DNA from: Toxorhynchites rutilus septentrionalis
Taxonomy: Eukaryota; Arthropoda; Insecta; Diptera; Culicidae
DNA length: 64,000 nucleotides
Reading direction: 5' to 3'
NCBI RefSeq assembly: GCF_029784135.1
Contig: NC_073744.1
Span: 14,612,929 to 14,676,928, forward strand
Shown: one piece after another, positions 57,942 to 64,000 of the stretch
How positions within the stretch are numbered: position 1 is the first letter of the stretch
Layout: each line of letters starts with the position of its first letter
Notes under the pieces: model-generated
Database searches by the model: none
Told to the model about the DNA's origin: nothing
The model's input: only the letters and a program-made list of their open reading frames with translations
Program-made: the position numbers and the translations under genes

Positions 57942-58148
57942 TTAACCTTTCAGCATTAAGGTGAAATTTAAGTAGCTTTTATAAGTACAGTGGATTAAAA
58001 ATCGCGATTTTTGAAGATTTTGATTGATTGGGACATTTACCGTAATGACAATTTAAGACATAAAAAAAATTAGGAAAAAATGTTCTGTATTTCGATACCT
58101 CCCTAACTCGATGGTCCCTTTGGATATCGAGTTAGGGAGAGTTGACTG

Positions 58149-58290
58149 TATTTATGAAAAATGCAACTCTATAATGGCTGCCACTATCAAATGGCTGGCT
58201 GCATATTTTCTCAAACCCCAATTAATATGGGTAAAAGGGCTTGAATAGTAGATCACAGTAGATCATGAAAAATCCAAATCCAAGATCATG
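58149..58290 (+). repeat. Satellite array, right part
   Basis: tatttatgaaaaatgcaa and cacagtagatcatgaaaaat repeat the unit of 50225-50654 beyond the pogo-like insertion. Confidence 0.75.
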
Positions 58291-58299
58291 TACATTTTT

Positions 58300-58960
58300 T
58301 TTATTGGCCCAAAAAATTGACCTGTGCACAGTTTCAGCTCAATCGGACATGATTTCGGGGTGCCTCAAAGCGCTCAAGGTTATATTTTTGATCCTCGAAA
58401 ATCTACCAAGGGGGGGAGTAAAGGAAATTCGGAAAATCGAAAATTTTTTTTCGATACCAAATGACTTAAAAGTGCATGAATCTGGTGTAATCTCGAAAAA
58501 AAAAAATTTTGTCGAAAATCGTGGATCAAAAAATCAAAATTTTGAAAGCTTTGAGGTACCCCCAAAATCATGTCCGATTGAGCTGAAATTTTGCACAGGT
58601 CGTTTTTTGGACCAATAAACAAAATGTACATGATCGGTTCTTCAAATTCGATAATTATTTTTTTCCATGCCTTCATTGGCTCTCAGGCTAACTTCCAAAA
58701 GGTCGGTTTTCGGCCAAAATTTTTATTCGAGATGATCACCAGATCTCGACGTTTCATACATTTTTAAGTCATTTGGCATCGAAAAAAAAGTTTCGATTTT
58801 CCAAATTTCCCTTACTTACCCCTTGGAATATTTTCGAGGATCGAAAAATCAAAACTTTGAGCGCTTTGAGGCACCCCTAAATCATGTCCGATCGAGCTGA
58901 AACTTTGCACAGGTCATTTTTTTGGGCCAATAAACAAAATGTACATGGTCGGTTTTTGAA
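58300..58960. repeat. Foldback-type element related to family E
   Basis: 58300-58500 and about 58730-58960 are inverted copies (landmarks ccaaatgacttaaaagtgca, gcctcaaagcgctcaa and cagctcaatcggacatgatt). A third partial copy in direct orientation fills 58530-58650 (aaatcatgtccgattgagct). Non-coding; phrases such as catttggcatcg relate it to 13.2 kb and 46.8 kb. Confidence 0.65.
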
Positions 58961-59010
58961 ATTTGACTTGACCATTTTCGCAGCCACCCTAATAGACATA
59001 CACGGAACTT

Positions 59011-59130
59011 ACAGTAACGTCTCGATTATATCCCGCTCAAGGAAGTTTTCGCGTGATATAATGAAAACGTGATATATTCGAAACAGTTTTTCTAAATAAA
59101 AAATCTGTGTTTCATCTCCAATAAGCAAAA
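59011..59130. repeat. Pogo-like terminal fragment (CAGTAACGTCTCGATTATATC)
   Basis: TACAGTAACGTCTCGATTAT style end followed by iterated gatata phrases, similar in architecture to the other pogo-like ends. The partner end was not found, so it is a fragment. Confidence 0.4.
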
Positions 59131-59132
59131 TA

Positions 59133-59996
59133 CACTCGACAAAAAAAATTGGAGGAACAGAGTGCGAAGTCGGAAATTTTAAGTGATTTTTGACATGCTG
59201 TAACTGTGAAAAATCAACGCAAATCGATGGGATGTACATCATTTTGAAGTTACAACTCTCAGGTATATTGATAATGATACGTTCAGCCGATTTCTCAAAG
59301 CTTGGAGTAAATTAGAGGAGCATTTGATTGCAAATCGCACCAGAAGTACAAACGTTCGCAGATGTTAAAGGAAAACTTTAGGCTAAACGTTTGCCTGAAA
59401 ACATTAGAACTTACTGCGGTATTTTGCAGGAATACAGTGGATTTTGTAAAGCACTATAAAATCCTGCTTTTGGCACTTTGTTGAAATCGATGCAAAAAAT
59501 TTGAATATTTTTTTTCGTCAAAGTAACAAATTATCCTTGTGCAGAATTTGTTGGTGTTTTCAAAACTGCCTTCTGATTTGCGGTGCGATGGTTGTTTATT
59601 GAATTGTTCATCATCAAAGACGAAGGGGTAATTTTTCATTCTAACTGAAATATCTCTGTATGGGAAGGTCCTACATGGATTTTCTAGGAACCAAATAGAA
59701 GCTGGTTGGTAAGGTTAATTGGATTTGCTATTGAGTTGGTTAGCAAAAATTTTTGTTAGCCCAGAAAATCTTTGAAAAATCGGAGAAAACCGATTTCTTA
59801 CGGATATTGTTGCCCGCTAAACCTACGCACACCGAGATAAAAATATGTACGTAGGATATTCTAATACCTTAGAGTTGTAGCTTTGAATGATGTATATCCC
59901 ATCGATATGCGTTGATTTTTCACGAAGTTACAGCATGTCAAAATCACTCAAAATGTCCGACCTCGCATTCTGTTTCTCCAATTTGTTTGTCGAGTG
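59133..59996. mobile_element. MITE with long inverted ends (CACTCGACAAA)
   Basis: 864 bp with TA on both sides (59131-59132 and 59997-59998) and inverted ends matching over about 140 bp (cactcgacaaaaaaaattgg at 59133, mirrored at about 59977-59996). The arms share tgacatgctgtaact and aatcaacgca. No transposase. TA target and end sequence suggest Tc1/mariner ancestry. Confidence 0.8.
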
Positions 59997-60075
59997 TACA
60001 TAGAAACACATTTATTTCATTATTTATCACATGAGCTGTAGTACAATATATTATTACACAATGCAACATAACATA

Positions 60076-60606
60076 GAAGAACTGGTATAAGTTCGGTACC
60101 CCATTTTGTTTTTTTAGACTTAGCTCTTGGCCAGTGCTCGGAATTTCTTCAAATTACGTCAGCTTATGAAGGGATCTATTGTGGACATTTCCCCACAAAC
60201 CGATTTCAAAAATCTTGATTTGGCCCGGAGCTTTGAGCATAGAAGTGAAACAACTCGAATTCGAGTACCCGAGATGCCTGGGTATAAATTTGGCACCCCA
60301 ATTTTTTTATTTTTTAAAATTATAGAATCGTTCTGAAATCTCTGAAAAATGTATTTTTTGACATTTTCATGCAAAATAGAAGTGAAGTACTTACGTAAAT
60401 TAACTCAACTTTGACGAAAAAGCATGCAATTTTACAAAACAAAGAGGAACAAAAAAACTATTTTTTCAAGAAAAAGTGAAAAAATTTCATCTCGATTTAT
60501 TTCTAACTAAAAAAGTAAAGTAAAGTAAAATTTTGCTGCATGGGCATGCAATATTTAGCATAGTGTATCATCAACACTATGTTTACATTGGGGTGCCAAA
60601 TTACCC
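60076..60606 (+). repeat. Repeat K, copy 2, with a 69-codon open frame
   Basis: Matches 36951-37522. The frame from 60127 (SARNFFKLRQLMKGSIVDIS ... PGYKFGTP) is open as in copy 1. No domain was recognised. Confidence 0.55.
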
Positions 60607-60699
60607 GCATACCGAATTTTCACTTTGAAATGAAATCTATGAAATTTGTGATTAAAATCTCGATACACTTACTCGAATTCGTTGAAGAACATCAATTTC

Positions 60700-63600
60700 T
60701 TACAGTTTGTATTGGCCTCCGAGAGCTGCGGTTAGCCGCAAGCAACTTGTTGACATGTGCTCACTCCTTCCTGAGCCACGATTGATCTTGGGAGACTTCA
60801 ACTCTCACGGAACTGCCGGGGGGGAACAGTACGACGACAATCGTTCATCGTTGATATATGACCTTTGTAACAGCTTCAATATGACCGTTTTGAACACTGG
60901 GGAAACAACACGTGTACCTAAACCTCCTGCTAACCCAAGTGCTCTTGACCTCTCGCTTTGCTCGAATTCACTATCGTTAGATTGCAAGTGGAATGTAATC
61001 CAGGACCCCAACGGTAGTGATCACTTGCCAATCAAAATTTCCATCACCATTGGGTCGAATTCTTCTGAATCTATAAACATGGCATATGACCTCACAAGAC
61101 ACATTGACTGGAAAAAATATGCGGACGCGATTGCTCTAGCCATCAATTCCAGAGATGGTTTGCCTCCATTGGAGGAGTATAACTTAATTTCTCGTTTGAT
61201 CTATGACAGCGCGGTTCGCGCTCAAACGAAACCCATCCCAGGCTCCACTATTCGTCGAAGGCCTCCCAATCCATGGTGGGATAGCCAATGTTCCAAGCTT
61301 TATCAGGATAAATCGAACGCATTTAAAGCTTTTCGAAAACGTGGAACCATTGAGAATTTTCAAACGTATTTGGACCTTGAAAATCAATTTGAAAACTTGA
61401 TCAAAGGGAAAAAGCGTGCTTATTGGCGAACTTTCGTGGGAGGTTTGTCACGAGAAACGTCAATGAAAAAATTATGGAAAGTGGCTCGAAACATGAGAAA
61501 TCGCTCTTCATCGAATGAAAGCGAAGATTATTCACATCGATGGATTTTTAAATTTGCACGGAAAGTTTGTCCCGATTCCGTTCCTGTGCAAAAAATTGTT
61601 CAAGATATACCACAAGATAGGTGCGATCTTGATTCCGAGTTTTCGATGGTAGAATTCTCTTTTGCTCTCCTTTCTTGCAACAATTCGGCTCCAGGAACAG
61701 ATAGAATTAAGTTCAACTTGCTGAAAAACCTCCCTGATGTGGCGAAACATCGCTTGTTGAATTTATTCAATCAGTTTCTGGAGCATAATGTTGTTGCAGA
61801 TGATTGGAGACAAGTGCGAATTATAGCTATTCAAAAACCCGGAAAACCCGCGTCCGACTTCAATTCGTACCGCCCAATAGCAATGCTGTCTTGTATGCGG
61901 AAATTGTTGGAGAAAATGATCTTGTTTCGCCTTGATCGTTGGGTTGAAACGAATGGCTTACTCTCAGATACACAATATGGGTTCCGCAGGGGCAAGGGGA
62001 CGAATGATTGTCTTGCGTTGCTTTCTTCAGAAATTCAAATGGCTTACGCCGAAAAAAAACAAATGGCTTCAGTATTCTTGGACATAAAGGGGGCCTTTGA
62101 TTCTGTTTCAATAGAGGTTTTGTCAGACAAATTACACTCTCGGGGTCTACCGCCTCTATTCAATAATATGTTATATAACTTGCTTTGTGAGAAACATTTG
62201 AATTTTTCTCATGGAGATTCGGCAGTAAGTCGGGTCTCTTACATGGGCCTCCCTCAGGGCTCATGTTCAAGCCCCCTTTTGTACAACTTCTATGTAAGCG
62301 ACATTGACAATTGCCTTACACAAAATTGCAGCTTAAGACAACTTGCAGATGATGGAGTAGTGTCTGTCGTAGGATCAAAAGAATCCGACCTGCAAGAACC
62401 CTTACAAGATACTTTGAACAATTTTTCAACCTGGGCCATTGGGCTAGGGATCGAATTCTCCACGGAGAAAACAGAGATGGTGGTTTTTTTTAGGAAGCAT
62501 AGACCAGCAAAACCAAAGCTTCAACTTTTGGGTAAACCGATCACTCATGCTATGTCATTCAAGTATCTTGGGGTATGGTTCGACTCCAAATGTACTTGGG
62601 GGGCCCATATTATGTATCTGAGTAAAAAATGCCAACAAAGAATAAACTTTCTCCGTACAATTACCGGCACCTGGTGGGGAGCCCATCCCGAAGATCTTAT
62701 AATGTTGTATCGAACAACTATTCTCTCAGTGATGGAGTATGGCAGTTTCTGTTTTCAATCAGCTGCCAAAACACACCTCATTAAACTCGAGCGAATTCAG
62801 TATCTTTGTCTCCGTATCGCGTTGGGATGTATGCCCTCAACGCATACCATGAGTCTCGAGGTTTTGGCAGGCCTACTCCCACTAAAAGATCGCTTCAATT
62901 TATTATCTCTTCGGTTCTTCATCCGGTGTAAGGTCATGAACCCATTGGTGATCGGAAATTTTGAGCAGCTGATCGGGCTAAATTTTCATTCTGGATTCAT
63001 GACTTCATATCATGAATTCATCTCCATGCAGGTTGATCCTTCTTCGTATATTCCCAACCGTGTTTGTTTTCCTGACTACATCAATTCCTCTGTACATTTT
63101 GATCTGTTCATGAAGGAGAAAATCCATGGAACTCCAGATTATCATCGATCGGGGATCGTTCCTACGATCTTCAATGCAAAATATGGGCGTATCAATTGTG
63201 ATAATATGTACTTTACTGATGGGTCCTCTATGAATGAGTCCACAGGATTTGGAGTGTTCAACGAATTTTTTAGCACCTCCCACAGTCTTCAGAATCCTTG
63301 CTCAGTGTATATTGCTGAATTGGCAGCAATTCATTGGGCGCTGGACAGCGTCGCCTCACGACCTGTTGAACACTATTACATTGTAACGGATAGTCTTAGC
63401 TCTGTCGAAGCTATCCGTTCAGTGAGGCCGGAAAAGCACTCGCCGTACTTCCTTGAGAGAATACGAGAAATTTTGAAATGCTTTAACCAGACGCTGTTAT
63501 GTCATTACCTTTGTCTGGGTCCCCTCACATTGCTCAATTCCGGGTAATGAGAGGGCTGACTCATTGGCAAAGGTAGGTGCAATTGAAGGCGATATTTATC

Positions 63601-64000
63601 AGCGTCAAATCGCCTTCAATGAATTTTATTCTTTAGTCCGTAAAAATACCATCGTTAAATGGCAACGTAAGTGGAACGAAGATGAATTGGGTCGGTGGCT
63701 TCATTCGATTATCCCTAAGGTTAGCCTCAAACCATGGTTCAAAAGTCTGGACTTGAGTCGGGACTTTATTCGCACCTTCTCTCGACTCATGTCCAATCAC
63801 TGTTCGTTAGACGCGCTACTCTTTCGTTTTAATCTTGCCGATGGCAATATCTGTGCTTGTGCCCAAGGTTACCACGACATCGAACACGTTGTTTGGTCGT
63901 GCGAGGTGTATCTTGTTGCCAGATCGAATTTAGAAAACTCTCTTCGGGCCAGAGGAAGACAGCCCAATGTGCCGGTGAGAGATGTGTTGGCTCGGTTAGA
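60700..64000 (+). pseudogene. I-clade non-LTR retrotransposon copy 3 (diverged), ORF2, 5' truncated
   Basis: Begins inside the endonuclease (YWPPRAAVSRKQLVD, GDFNSHG, SDHLPI) and reads open for about 940 codons through RT (FLDIKGAFDSVSIE, GLPQGSCSSPLLYNFYV, LRQLADDG) and most of RNase H (FTDGSSMN, AELAAIHWAL, TDSLSS). A frameshift near 63490 shifts the rest into the next frame, where VWVPSHCSIPGNERADSLAK and CACAQGYHDIEHVVWSC continue to the window end. It resembles copies 1 and 2 at the protein level with many differences, so it is a separate subfamily. It keeps CAG (Gln) where copies 1 and 2 have TAA. The 5' truncation is typical of non-LTR insertion. Confidence 0.92.

Larger units (their letters stand above)
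50655..58148 (+). mobile_element. Pogo/Tigger-like DNA transposon, expanded by nested insertions
   Basis: Left end CAGTCAACTCTCCCTAACTC (50655-50674) is mirrored at 58129-58148, with further subterminal reiterations of the 'ctccctaactcgat' phrase at both ends. TA lies on each side (50653-50654 and 58149-58150). The uninterrupted site occurs in the neighbouring satellite unit at about 50536-50555. Its own DNA is only about 1.2-1.5 kb; the rest is a second pogo-like remnant and I-clade copy 2. Confidence 0.85.

Noticed and set aside
1..64000. Prokaryotic operon, phage or defence system
   Set aside because: No ribosome-binding-site-led gene clusters; content is eukaryotic retrotransposons, SINEs and MITEs.

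Overview
The window looks like a piece of an insect nuclear genome, most likely from a mosquito. It is about 64 kb of AT-rich, intron-less sequence in which almost every recognisable coding stretch belongs to a transposable element (TE). The mosquito assignment is an inference. It rests on Tc1/mariner elements whose transposase has a DD37E catalytic triad (a family first described from mosquitoes), I-clade retrotransposons carrying RNase H, a BEL/Pao element, tRNA-derived SINEs, and many small TA-flanked inverted-repeat elements. I see no complete host gene, rRNA, tRNA gene or CRISPR array.

Layout. 1-12.96 kb: an I-clade non-LTR element (copy 1) broken twice. One break is a composite 7.8 kb insert made of a BEL/Pao pol-LTR half followed by a reversed L1/Tx1-like element. 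The other is a DD37E mariner in its 3' UTR. 13-15.2 kb: an inverted-repeat element holding a tRNA-SINE, then a short Helitron-like element. 15.2-18.7 kb: low-repeat sequence. 18.7-23.6 kb: nested DNA-transposon remnants with inverted ends, about 110 bp satellite units and a diverged minisatellite. 23.6-31.9 kb: a series of MITE-like elements, an inverted dispersed repeat and a degenerate gag fragment. 31.9-36 kb: low-repeat, GC-richer DNA. 36-40.9 kb: repeats and a long palindrome enclosing a second DD37E mariner. 40.9-43.5 kb: a reversed SINE head, then a possible host first coding exon with a signal-peptide-like N-terminus and a splice donor. 43.5-47.2 kb: a dead non-LTR element interrupted by a palindromic element that itself carries a second SINE. 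47.2-49.9 kb: low-repeat DNA with a strong 21 bp-arm hairpin. 50.2-58.3 kb: a satellite array invaded by a pogo/Tigger-like transposon, which contains a second pogo-like remnant and I-clade copy 2, the only copy here with both ORFs. 58.3-60.6 kb: MITE-like elements. 60.7-64 kb: a third, more diverged I-clade copy running off the window.

The elements do not act together as a pathway. What they give is a relative insertion history: several insertions can be checked against an empty copy of the same site elsewhere in the window, namely mariner copy 1, both SINEs and the pogo-like element. Every TE gene except the BEL pol half shows stops or frameshifts, so they are mainly fossils. The most unusual observations are an identical premature TAA in the RT domain of two otherwise near-identical I-clade copies, a 1,102-codon chimeric reading frame joining I-clade RT to BEL pol, and an isolated GC-rich hairpin in low-repeat DNA.
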